DNA of 11,960 nt from DASYSL01 sp036003365 (GTDB lineage: Bacteria > Eisenbacteria > RBG-16-71-46 > DASYSL01): the NCBI GenBank assembly GCA_036003365.1, contig DASYSL010000054.1, positions 1 through 11,960 of the forward strand. The letters are read 5' to 3'. A program made the position numbers and the translations under genes. Positions 1 through 5,432 of this stretch are shown here, one piece after another (the stretch's first letter is position 1; each line of letters opens with the position of its first letter). The notes below the pieces were generated by a model. It saw only the letters and a list, made by a program, of their open reading frames with translations. It had not been told where the DNA came from and made no database searches.

Positions 1-43
1 TTTGGGTTTCAAACTCTCGAGTCCGACGCACCTTCTGCACTGC

Positions 44-72
44 TTGCACGTTGTCTTCCATGATGTTAGAAA
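44..72 (+). promoter_or_regulatory. Probable sigma-70-type promoter of the tRNA-Ser gene
   Basis: TTGCAC at 44-49 and TAGAAA at 67-72 are separated by 17 bases, the preferred spacing for a housekeeping sigma factor. The -10 element ends 7 bases before the first tRNA base at 80, so transcription would start at or just before the mature 5' end, leaving almost no leader. The match to consensus is good but the call rests on sequence alone. Confidence 0.45.
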
Positions 73-79
73 CGCGAGC

Positions 80-170
<91 letters not shown>

Positions 171-246
171 CCAACTCAGCCCCATTGCAGCCTGAAGAAG
201 ACGCGATTTCCTGATGCTAGAGCTGAATGGATAGGCTCAGGATCTG

Positions 247-1323
247 ATGGCGATCGTTGGTTTGGCGCTTAGGGGCAAGTCCTGCGCACCGTTTGCCCGC
301 GCCGATCGCCAGGGCGCGGACGACAGCACGAACGCGAAAACCCCGACACAGGAAGCGGCGCAGCACTCCCTTGCAGGAGAGATCTTGTCGACTCCGATCT
401 CCGTTCGTCCCGAAGGCATGGTGCGGATTCCAGGCGGCACGTTCCTCATGGGATCCGACAAGCACTATCCGGAAGAAGCGCCGGCGCACAAAGTCAAAGT
501 CGGCGCGTTCTGGATGGACTCACGCACGGTGACCAATCGCGAGTTCGAGCGCTTCGTGCGCGAGACCGGGCACGTGACGCTGGCCGAGAAGCCGGCCAAT
601 GCGGCGGATTATCCCGGGGCCAAGCCGGAGATGCTGGTGCCGTCATCGGTGATGTTCCACAAGGCGGCGGGGCCGGTCGACTTGCGGGATCCCTACAATT
701 GGTGGACGTATGTGCCGGGCGCCGACTGGCGCCATCCGCGCGGGCCGCAGAGCTCGCTCGACGACTTGATGGATCATCCGGTCGTGCACGTGGCGTTCGA
801 GGACGCGGAAGCCTACGCGCGCTGGGCGGGCAAGGAATTGCCGAGCGAAGCCGAGTGGGAGTTCGCGGCGCGCGGCGGCCTCGAGGGCGCTGAGTTCGTG
901 TGGGGCGAGGAGTTCATGCCCGGGGGCAAGCCCATGGCCAACACGTGGCAGGGGCATTTCCCCTGGGAGAACCTGCTACAAGACGGATTCGAATGGACCG
1001 CACCGGTCGGCTCCTTCCCGGCGAATGGCTATGGCTTATACGACATGGCCGGGAACGTCTGGGAGTGGACGACCGATTTCTATCTGGAGCATGGAAAGCT
1101 CGAGCACACCTGCTGCACGATCGACAATCCGCGCGGCGGCGATCCGGAAAAGAGCTACGACCCTCGGACGCCCGGCGTACGCATTCCCCGTCGCGTCATG
1201 AAGGGCGGCTCTTATCTCTGTGCCCCGAATTACTGCCAGCGTTACCGGCCTGCGGCGCGCATGGCGCAAGCCACCGATACATCGACGTGCCATCTCGGTT
1301 TTCGCTGCATCGTTCGCGCGTGA
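247..1323 (+). CDS. Formylglycine-generating enzyme (FGE/SUMF1-type), 358 aa
   Basis: FGE oxidises a cysteine in the CxPxR motif of type I sulfatases to C-alpha-formylglycine, using O2 and a copper ion held by two cysteines. The domain runs from about residue 57 (GMVRIPGGTFLMGSD) to the C-terminus. Family signatures include PSEAEWEFAARGG (199-211) and GLYDMAGNVWEWTTD (263-277). The decisive stretch is KGGSYLCAPNYCQRYRPAAR from residue 319: Cys325 and Cys330 match the two catalytic cysteines of known FGEs, which many FGE-fold relatives (lectin-like, EgtB/SenA-type) lack. The first 55 residues are poorly structured, without a clear signal peptide. The ATG at 247 is the first in-frame ATG after a stop at 232-234, with a weak AGGA four bases upstream; ATG 418 (Met58) would give just the domain. 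There is no sulfatase in the window, so the substrate is unknown. It is convergent with the FAD oxidoreductase gene, 24 bases apart. Confidence 0.88.
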   Translation: MAIVGLALRGKSCAPFARADRQGADDSTNAKTPTQEAAQHSLAGEILSTPISVRPEGMVRIPGGTFLMGSDKHYPEEAPAHKVKVGAFWMDSRTVTNREFERFVRETGHVTLAEKPANAADYPGAKPEMLVPSSVMFHKAAGPVDLRDPYNWWTYVPGADWRHPRGPQSSLDDLMDHPVVHVAFEDAEAYARWAGKELPSEAEWEFAARGGLEGAEFVWGEEFMPGGKPMANTWQGHFPWENLLQDGFEWTAPVGSFPANGYGLYDMAGNVWEWTTDFYLEHGKLEHTCCTIDNPRGGDPEKSYDPRTPGVRIPRRVMKGGSYLCAPNYCQRYRPAARMAQATDTSTCHLGFRCIVRA

Positions 1324-1347
1324 GGATGGCGAGGAAGTGAAACGCGC

Positions 1348-2508
1348 TTAGAGCACATCCGCGGCTTGCGCCGTCACCCCGGCGGCGAAGCGCGCGGGTG
1401 AGAGAGCGGACACGTCCACGCTCGTGGCGTGTCCATCGCTCATGATCTCGGCGAGGAGTTGGCCGAGCGCCGTCGAGTGCATGACGCCGTGTCCCGAAGA
1501 TCCCGCGATATAGAAAAGATTGCCCCGCTCCGGCGCGGCGCCGAGGACGGAGTGGCGATCCGGCGTCATCTCGTAGAGACCACCCCACGACGCTTCAGGA
1601 TCGATTTCCACTGCTTGGAGCACCGGCAGTCTCTCGCGAGCGATGGCGCCCACTTCGTCCAACCAATACGTATCGAGTGTCGCATCGTAGGGATGGCCGG
1701 GAATGCCGGGAGTGGGGTACAGCAAGAGCGCCCGTCCGTCGCGCACGCGCAGATGGAATTGATCGCGCACCCAGATGGTCATGGGCATCTTCGGGGGCAA
1801 CACGGTCTGCGGCACCGTGGCGCCGACCTGGCGGCGCAGAGGAGTGACCGGTAGGTTGGCGCCCGCGAGTTTGGCGATATCGCCGGCCCAGGGCCCGGCG
1901 GCATCCACGACGGAGTCGGTGGCGAAGCGGTGGTGCTTCGTGGCGACATGGGTGATGCGCTCGTCCTTGTGCTCGATCTTGACGACTTCGGCGTTCCATT
2001 CGAAGCGCACTCCGATGCGCTCCGCGGCGGCCGTGTAGCCGGTCAGGATGGCCAGAGGTGAAATGAATCCATCCCTCGGGCCGAAGAAGCCGGCGACGAT
2101 GCCCTCGAGGTTGGCGGCGGGATTGATGGTCGCCACCTCGTCGAGACTCGCTTCGTAGGTTTCGGTCGCGCCGGCCGCGTGCTGCACGGCGAGCGCGTCG
2201 CGCAAGAGGCCACGCTCGCGCTCCGACCCCGCGAGCCACAGATAGCCCGCTTGCATATAGCCGGCGTCGACGCCGATCTCGTCGCCAAAGCGCATTAGCT
2301 TCTCGCGCGCGAGGAGCGAGAGCTTCACGTTGACCGCCGTCGAGAACTGCGCGCGAAAGCCGCCCGTGGCGCGGCCCGTGCTGCCGAGGCCTGGGCGCGG
2401 CGCGCGATCGAGCACGAGCACGTCCTTCCAGCCTCGCGCTGCCAGATGATACGCGGCGCTCGCGCCCATGATGCCGCCGCCGATGATGACGACCGAGGCG
2501 TGCTTCAT
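1348..2508 (-). CDS. FAD-dependent oxidoreductase, DAO/sarcosine-oxidase-like, 386 aa
   Basis: This is a flavoprotein of the D-amino-acid oxidase (DAO) family, whose members oxidise amines or amino acids such as sarcosine, glycine or proline. The N-terminal Rossmann motif GGGIMG (residues 10-15) follows strand SVVII, and Asp34 at the end of the second strand should hold the FAD ribose. GSTGRATGGFRAQF (42-55) is the usual second FAD contact. Near the C-terminus GLYEMTPDRHSVLG and AGSSGHGVMHSTALG match the sarcosine oxidase beta/proline dehydrogenase-like branch. Length is typical. The start at 2508 is chosen because its ATG overlaps the TGA of the upstream VOC gene as ATGA and the Rossmann strand begins three residues later; no Shine-Dalgarno is visible, which fits translational coupling. 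The open frame continues upstream to 2844, but that part is the VOC gene read out of frame. The exact substrate cannot be told. Confidence 0.88.
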   Translation of the reverse strand: MKHASVVIIGGGIMGASAAYHLAARGWKDVLVLDRAPRPGLGSTGRATGGFRAQFSTAVNVKLSLLAREKLMRFGDEIGVDAGYMQAGYLWLAGSERERGLLRDALAVQHAAGATETYEASLDEVATINPAANLEGIVAGFFGPRDGFISPLAILTGYTAAAERIGVRFEWNAEVVKIEHKDERITHVATKHHRFATDSVVDAAGPWAGDIAKLAGANLPVTPLRRQVGATVPQTVLPPKMPMTIWVRDQFHLRVRDGRALLLYPTPGIPGHPYDATLDTYWLDEVGAIARERLPVLQAVEIDPEASWGGLYEMTPDRHSVLGAAPERGNLFYIAGSSGHGVMHSTALGQLLAEIMSDGHATSVDVSALSPARFAAGVTAQAADVL

Positions 2509-2921
2509 GTCGCGAACACGTCGTCCGGGTTCTTGAAGCTCTTGAACTCGAGCGCGTTGCCGCTGGGATCGAGGAAGAACATGGTGGCCTGCTCGCCGGG
2601 CTGTCCGGCGAAACGCGTGCGCGGCTCGATCACGAACGACACGCCGGCCGCGCGCACGCGGTCCGCCAACGCCTGGAACTCGCTCCACGGAAGAATGGCG
2701 CCGAAGTGCGGCATGGGCACGGCGATGCCGTCGACCTCGCCCTTGTTCTGCGTGGGCGTGACGCTGCCCGTCGTGTGCGCCGAGATCTGGTTGCCGAAGA
2801 AATCGAAGTCGACCCAGACGTCGGTCGAGCGGCCTTCGTGGCAACCGAGGACCTCGCCGTAGAAGCGCCGCGTCTGGGCGAGGTCGCGGACGAAGAATGA
2901 GAAGTGGAACGGCTGCGCCAT
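2505..2921 (-). CDS. VOC (glyoxalase/dioxygenase-fold) family protein, 138 aa
   Basis: This is a vicinal-oxygen-chelate fold protein, normally a small cytoplasmic metalloenzyme built from two beta-alpha-beta-beta-beta modules. Module one begins FHFSFFVRDLAQTRRFYGEVLG (residues 5-26, with His6); module two ends with FFLDPSGNALEFKSF, containing Glu125. His6, His72 (in VPMPHFGA) and Glu125 are the likely metal ligands, with His49 (QISAHT) a less likely alternative. The ATG at 2921 is preceded by GGAGAG about six bases upstream. It is the first gene of an operon with the FAD oxidoreductase, sharing the ATGA overlap, so the two probably work in one pathway. VOC proteins include glyoxalases, extradiol dioxygenases, epimerases and resistance proteins, and the sequence does not decide between these. 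Confidence 0.85.
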   Translation of the reverse strand: MAQPFHFSFFVRDLAQTRRFYGEVLGCHEGRSTDVWVDFDFFGNQISAHTTGSVTPTQNKGEVDGIAVPMPHFGAILPWSEFQALADRVRAAGVSFVIEPRTRFAGQPGEQATMFFLDPSGNALEFKSFKNPDDVFAT

Positions 2922-2951
2922 GTGAACTCTCCGGAAATGGGAACGCGCGGC

Positions 2952-2980
2952 TTGCTCGCGAGTCGGGAGAGACTTACGCT
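2952..2980 (+). promoter_or_regulatory. Possible promoter of the CBS-domain gene
   Basis: TTGCTC (2952-2957) and TACGCT (2975-2980) lie 17 bases apart in the 121-base divergent gap between the VOC and CBS genes, 62 bases before the CBS start codon. Each hexamer has two mismatches to consensus, so the call is tentative. I saw no convincing promoter for the divergent VOC operon. Confidence 0.27.
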
Positions 2981-3042
2981 TCGGTTATTCGCCCCGCCGT
3001 ACCCTCAACCCGCGCCAACAGCCGCAGGGAAGGGGTCTGATC

Positions 3043-3480
3043 ATGGGAATCAAGCACATCTCGGAGATCATGACGACCAAGCTGCACACCGTTCGCCCGG
3101 ACGCCACGATCGAGGAAGCCGCGCAGATCATGGCCGAGCAGGACATCGGCTGGCTACCGGTCGTGAACCACGAGCATCGACTCCTCGGAGCCCTCACCGA
3201 CCGTGACCTGGTCCTGCGCGCGCTCGCCAAGGCGAAGGACGTCGATACCAAGGTCGAGCAGGTGATGACCATGGGCGTGATCGCGGCGCAAGCCGACCAG
3301 TCGGTGGAGCAGGTCGCTCGGCTCATGCAGGACAATCAGATCCGCCGCATCGCCATCGTCGACCAGGAGTTGAAGCCGGTGGGGGTGATCTCGCTCGCCG
3401 ACCTGGCTCAGCGCACGCGCGACGAGCGCGTCGTTTACACGACCACCGATCAGGTGGCCGCGCCGCCGCCGACGTCATGA
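3043..3480 (+). CDS. Tandem CBS-domain protein, 145 aa
   Basis: The protein is a single Bateman module of two CBS domains, roughly residues 7-63 and 73-130, and nothing else. Each repeat starts with the usual helix and Val/Ile-rich strand (SEIMTTKLHTVRPDATIEEA; QVMTMGVIAAQADQSVEQVA) and ends with the nucleotide-binding pattern, GALTDRDL (49-56) and GVISLADL (114-121). Such modules bind AMP, ATP, SAM or similar ligands and act as energy or nucleotide sensors. The partner of stand-alone versions is usually unknown, as here. The ATG at 3043 has a purine-rich AGGGAAGGGG seven bases upstream. The last 15 residues (from about 131) are Pro/Ala-rich and probably disordered. The gene is transcribed alone, divergent from the VOC/FAD operon. 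Confidence 0.88.
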   Translation: MGIKHISEIMTTKLHTVRPDATIEEAAQIMAEQDIGWLPVVNHEHRLLGALTDRDLVLRALAKAKDVDTKVEQVMTMGVIAAQADQSVEQVARLMQDNQIRRIAIVDQELKPVGVISLADLAQRTRDERVVYTTTDQVAAPPPTS

Positions 3481-3484
3481 GCAG

Positions 3485-3625
3485 CTAGGGCAAGGCGACG
3501 AAGCGCGCGGGAGGGGCGGTGGTCCCGGCGAGGCGCGCCGCCAGGTAGACGCCGGGCGCGAGCGGCGCCCGGCCGTGGCCCCGTCATGTCCCACGTGGCC
3601 GACTTTGCTCTCAGCCCCGGACTGA
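3485..3625 (-). pseudogene. Decayed C-terminal sorting/FlgD-like domain fragment
   Basis: Read on the minus strand, 3485-3553 encodes LAPGVYLAARLAG, then a short tail ending FVALP and a TAG stop at 3485-3487. This is the pattern of the last two strands of the FlgD-like/type IX-type C-terminal domain that ends many secreted proteins in FCB bacteria. Just upstream, in another frame, 3579-3625 gives SPGLRAKSATWDMTG, which fits the preceding part of the same domain (PG...ATWDG). The two halves are out of register by one base (or minus two), inside the GC hairpin at 3551-3573, and there is no room for the rest of a gene: the fragment runs directly into the palindrome at 3626-3643. It reads as a broken 3' end. 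The protein it came from is unknown. The resemblance is by eye and the region is short, so chance is possible. Confidence 0.4.
3551..3573. repeat. Strong GC-rich hairpin
   Basis: GCCGGGCGC (3551-3559) and GCGCCCGGC (3565-3573) form a perfect nine-base-pair stem with a five-base loop, 70 bases after the CBS-domain stop codon. There is no T tract on either side, so it is not a standard intrinsic terminator, though it could slow polymerase or protect a 3' end. It also lies within the decayed sorting-domain fragment, at the frameshift, so it may simply be GC-rich coding remnant or a spot prone to indel errors. Confidence 0.4.
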
Positions 3626-3643
3626 ACATGCGCTGGCGCATGT
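3626..3643 (-). repeat. Palindromic repeat copy 1 (inverted orientation)
   Basis: ACATGCGCTGGCGCATGT is an inverted repeat with eight-base arms around TG, the reverse complement of copies 2 and 3. CTGA at 3622-3625 can also pair with TCAG at 3643-3646 if A3626 bulges. On the minus strand it follows the small membrane gene's stop codon by 12 bases and forms the upstream edge of the sorting-domain fragment. Read on the minus strand it is preceded by CCTCTG; copy 2 is preceded by CCTCT, a further hint of common origin. Confidence 0.85.
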
Positions 3644-3655
3644 CAGAGGAGACAG

Positions 3656-3913
3656 CTATCGGGGTTCGATAGCCGAGGCCTCGGGGGATGGAGAGGTAGC
3701 GGGGGGCTCCTCCGTCAAAGAGACCGCACTCGAGCGCCCGGCTCGAATCACTCCCCAAACGAACCCGAGGGCGAACACCCCGCAGAACACCGCGTAACCC
3801 CACTCGCGATCGCGCAGGGTTCGCGCGAGCCCATAGAGGAACAGGACCGCCCACAGACTCAGTATGAGAATCCTCGGCTTGCGTCCCAGAAACCGGAGGA
3901 TCATCTCGTACAT
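3656..3913 (-). CDS. Small two-helix membrane protein, 85 aa, unknown function
   Basis: I do not recognise the family. The product has a basic N-terminal stretch (RFLGRKPR), a first hydrophobic helix at about 15-31 (ILILSLWAVLFLYGLA), a charged turn RTLRDRE, a second helix at about 38-57 (WGYAVFCGVFALGFVWGVI), and a Pro/Ser/Glu-rich tail of about 25 residues. It should be an inner-membrane hairpin. The ATG at 3913 is preferred over the GTG at 3931 because GAGGT lies four bases upstream of it. Codon use is looser than in the flanking pump genes (ATA, AGT, AGG, CGA and GGA all occur), which suggests a young or imported gene. Palindrome copies stand just beyond its stop and in its likely promoter. 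It is short, and may be a chance frame, but the Shine-Dalgarno and clean helix pattern favour a real gene. Confidence 0.5.
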   Translation of the reverse strand: MYEMILRFLGRKPRILILSLWAVLFLYGLARTLRDREWGYAVFCGVFALGFVWGVIRAGRSSAVSLTEEPPATSPSPEASAIEPR

Positions 3914-3917
3914 GGTC

Positions 3918-3922
3918 ACCTC
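3918..3922 (-). promoter_or_regulatory. Ribosome binding site of the small membrane gene
   Basis: On the minus strand this reads GAGGT, four bases before the ATG at 3913. It would lie inside the coding region if the upstream GTG at 3931 were used, so it decides the start in favour of 3913. Confidence 0.45.
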
Positions 3923-3962
3923 GACGGTCACTCATTCGGTACGGGTCTGGGAGCGGCCCTCC

Positions 3963-3968
3963 ATTGTA
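3963..3968 (-). promoter_or_regulatory. Possible -10 element of the small membrane gene
   Basis: On the minus strand this is TACAAT, one mismatch from TATAAT, 49 bases before the ATG at 3913. With a 17-base spacer the -35 hexamer would fall at 3986-3991, inside palindrome copy 2. No TTGACA-like sequence is there, so either the -35 contact is replaced by an activator or the palindrome acts as an operator. Confidence 0.3.
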
Positions 3969-3984
3969 GGCCGACTGGCCCTCT

Positions 3985-4002
3985 ACATGCGCCAGCGCAT
4001 GT
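3985..4002 (+). repeat. Palindromic repeat copy 2
   Basis: ACATGCGCCAGCGCATGT is a perfect inverted repeat with eight-base arms around CA, followed by GAG as in copy 3. It covers the expected -35 position of the minus-strand small membrane gene. It stands 80 bases before copy 3. Confidence 0.87.
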
Positions 4003-4062
4003 GAGTTGACCTTCGGGATCGACCTGCCCCCTTCGCCCCAGGTGCAGGTATGAGATGTCCAA

Positions 4063-4084
4063 TCACATGCGCCAGCGCATGTGA
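4063..4084 (+). repeat. Palindromic repeat copy 3 (longest)
   Basis: This copy has the same 18-base core at 4065-4082, and the dyad is extended by TC on the left and GA on the right, giving perfect ten-base arms around CA. It is the most complete member of the set and lies about 200 bases before the adaptor start. Confidence 0.88.
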
Positions 4085-4141
4085 GCGCAATCCCTTCCAG
4101 GCCCGGCGCTCGCCCCGGGCAAGTTAGAGAGGGCGGGGGGC

Positions 4142-4155
4142 ATGCGCCAGCGCAT
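4142..4155 (+). repeat. Palindromic repeat copy 4 (shortest)
   Basis: ATGCGCCAGCGCAT keeps six-base arms around CA, but the outer ACA/TGT has changed (GGC before, ACG after). It lies 77 bases after the core of copy 3 and about 127 bases before the adaptor start. Confidence 0.82.
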
Positions 4156-4269
4156 ACGAGGGGAAATGGCGGATCTTCCACCCTGACGCCGACCTTGCAA
4201 CCTATTCCCGGGGACCTCCGTAGACTCGACTGCTGCTTCCCGCGTGCCCGGAGTGGTGGTCGCTTTTCC

Positions 4270-4274
4270 GGAGG
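4270..4274 (+). promoter_or_regulatory. Ribosome binding site of the efflux adaptor
   Basis: GGAGG sits seven bases before the ATG at 4282 and fixes that start against the longer open frame beginning with GTG at 4081. Confidence 0.75.
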
Positions 4275-4281
4275 TTTCCCC

Positions 4282-5394
4282 ATGGAGATGTCCCAGGCGA
4301 AGCGCCGCCGTCCCCGTCCCCTCATCCTCTGGTCCGCGCTCGGCTTGGGCCTTCTGGTCGTCGGCGGAGGGATCGTCTTCGCCATGCGCAATGCTCAGGG
4401 CGACGGACCGGCCAGCAAGGGCAAGGGCAAGAAGAATGGCAAAGACGCCCCGATCGCCTCGCCCGTCGAGCTGTCGCGCGCCGCCAAGGGCGACATCGCC
4501 ACCTTCCTCGAGACCACGACCACGCTCGAGCCCGAGAACCAGGCCACGCTGGTGGCCAAGAAGCAGGGCCAGGTCGTCGCCGTGCTCGCCGAGGAAGGAC
4601 AGGCCGTGAGGCCCGGGCAGCTTCTCGCCCGCATCGACGACACCGCGGCGAAGCTCACCTTCGACAAGGCGCAGATCTCCCAGGACGTGGCCAAGCGCGA
4701 CCTGGAGCGCGGCAAGCAGCTCAAAGAGAAGGCCATGATCAGCGCCAAGGAACTGGACGACCTCGACATGAAGCAGCGCATGTCGTGGCAGGAGCTGGCG
4801 CAGGCCAAGTACGACCTCGCGCAGACCCAGATCACCGCACCATTCGGCGGCCGCATCCTCGATCGCATGATTCGTCTGGGTGAGACGGTGACGCCCGGGA
4901 CCGAGTGCTACAAGCTTGCCGACATGACGCCGCTTCGCGCCCGCGTGTACTTCCCGGAGCGCGAACTCGGGCGCGTGCGCGTGGGCCAGACCGCCGAGCT
5001 CGAGACCGACACGCAACCCGGCCGCAAGTACGCGGCGCGCGTCGCCATCGTGAATCCAGGCGTCGATCTCTCCAACGGCACCTTCAAGGTCACGCTCGAG
5101 ATCAACGACAAGACCGGTGACTTGCGCCCCGGCACGTTCTGCCGCGTGCATCTGCTCACGGGCACCTTCCACGACGCCGTCTGTCTGCCGCGCCGAGCGC
5201 TTCTCTCCGAGGACGGCGACGACTTCGTCTTCCGCGCCGCCGCCGACTCGGTGAATCGCGTGAAGGTGAGGGTGGGCGCCATCTCCGGCGACACGGTGCA
5301 GATCCTGGCCGGCATCGCGCCCGGCGACAGCGTCGTCACCGTGGGTCAAGGCGGTCTCAAGCAGGGCTCGAAGATCAAGCCGGTTCGTTCCTAA
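4282..5394 (+). CDS. RND efflux periplasmic adaptor (membrane fusion protein), 370 aa
   Basis: This HlyD/AcrA-type adaptor bridges the inner-membrane RND pump and an outer-membrane channel. After a basic N-terminus (KRRRPR) a single membrane helix lies at about 13-34 (ILWSALGLGLLVVGGGIVFA); there is no lipobox cysteine, so it is membrane-anchored and not a lipoprotein. A Lys/Gly/Asp linker follows (41-56). The lipoyl domain is split (about 86-119, with AKKQGQVVAVLAEEGQAVRPGQLL, and 183-213, with TAPFGGRILD) around a short alpha-helical hairpin (122-182). The beta-barrel is about 214-295 and the membrane-proximal domain about 296-370 (ending PGDSVVTVGQGGLKQGSKIK). The hairpin is short compared with AcrA. 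It is the first gene of the operon, 38 bases before the first pump. Substrate is not predictable; the palindromes upstream may bear on its control. Confidence 0.9.
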   Translation: MEMSQAKRRRPRPLILWSALGLGLLVVGGGIVFAMRNAQGDGPASKGKGKKNGKDAPIASPVELSRAAKGDIATFLETTTTLEPENQATLVAKKQGQVVAVLAEEGQAVRPGQLLARIDDTAAKLTFDKAQISQDVAKRDLERGKQLKEKAMISAKELDDLDMKQRMSWQELAQAKYDLAQTQITAPFGGRILDRMIRLGETVTPGTECYKLADMTPLRARVYFPERELGRVRVGQTAELETDTQPGRKYAARVAIVNPGVDLSNGTFKVTLEINDKTGDLRPGTFCRVHLLTGTFHDAVCLPRRALLSEDGDDFVFRAAADSVNRVKVRVGAISGDTVQILAGIAPGDSVVTVGQGGLKQGSKIKPVRS

Positions 5395-5432
5395 GAGCGG
5401 CGCGCCGCGCGTCGCGCGCAAAGGACCATCCC

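Larger units (their letters stand above)
3914..4281. other. Intergenic region between the small membrane gene and the efflux operon
   Basis: This 368-base stretch carries three of the four palindromes (3985-4002, 4063-4084, 4142-4155), the putative -10 of the minus-strand gene, and the leader of the efflux adaptor. A six-base GC stem, GCCCGG/CCGGGC (4101-4106 with 4115-4120), lies between copies 3 and 4 without a T tract. TTGCAA (4195-4200) and TAGACT (4221-4226) resemble promoter hexamers ahead of the adaptor, but their 20-base spacing is too long for confidence. I see no further gene here. The open frame that runs back from the adaptor to a GTG at 4081 lies inside palindrome 3 and has no ribosome site. 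Confidence 0.6.

Noticed and set aside
2509..2844. Extension of the FAD oxidoreductase to 2844 on the minus strand
   Set aside because: The added residues are arginine-rich and are the VOC gene read out of frame; the Rossmann strand begins right after the ATG at 2508.
3985..4155. CRISPR array reading of the evenly spaced palindromes
   Set aside because: Only three copies are regularly spaced, the gaps of about 60 bases are long, the repeats are only 14-22 bases and shrink in copy 4, and no cas genes are present.
4081..4281. N-terminal extension of the efflux adaptor to a GTG at 4081
   Set aside because: The GTG lies in palindrome copy 3, has no ribosome site, and the extra 67 residues do not resemble an adaptor; ATG 4282 has GGAGG seven bases upstream and a normal membrane helix follows.
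3450..4391. 313-residue minus-strand open frame covering the palindrome region
   Set aside because: It overlaps the start of the adaptor and the end of the CBS gene in antisense, has low-complexity Arg/Pro/Gly content, and no ribosome site; it is open because of high GC.
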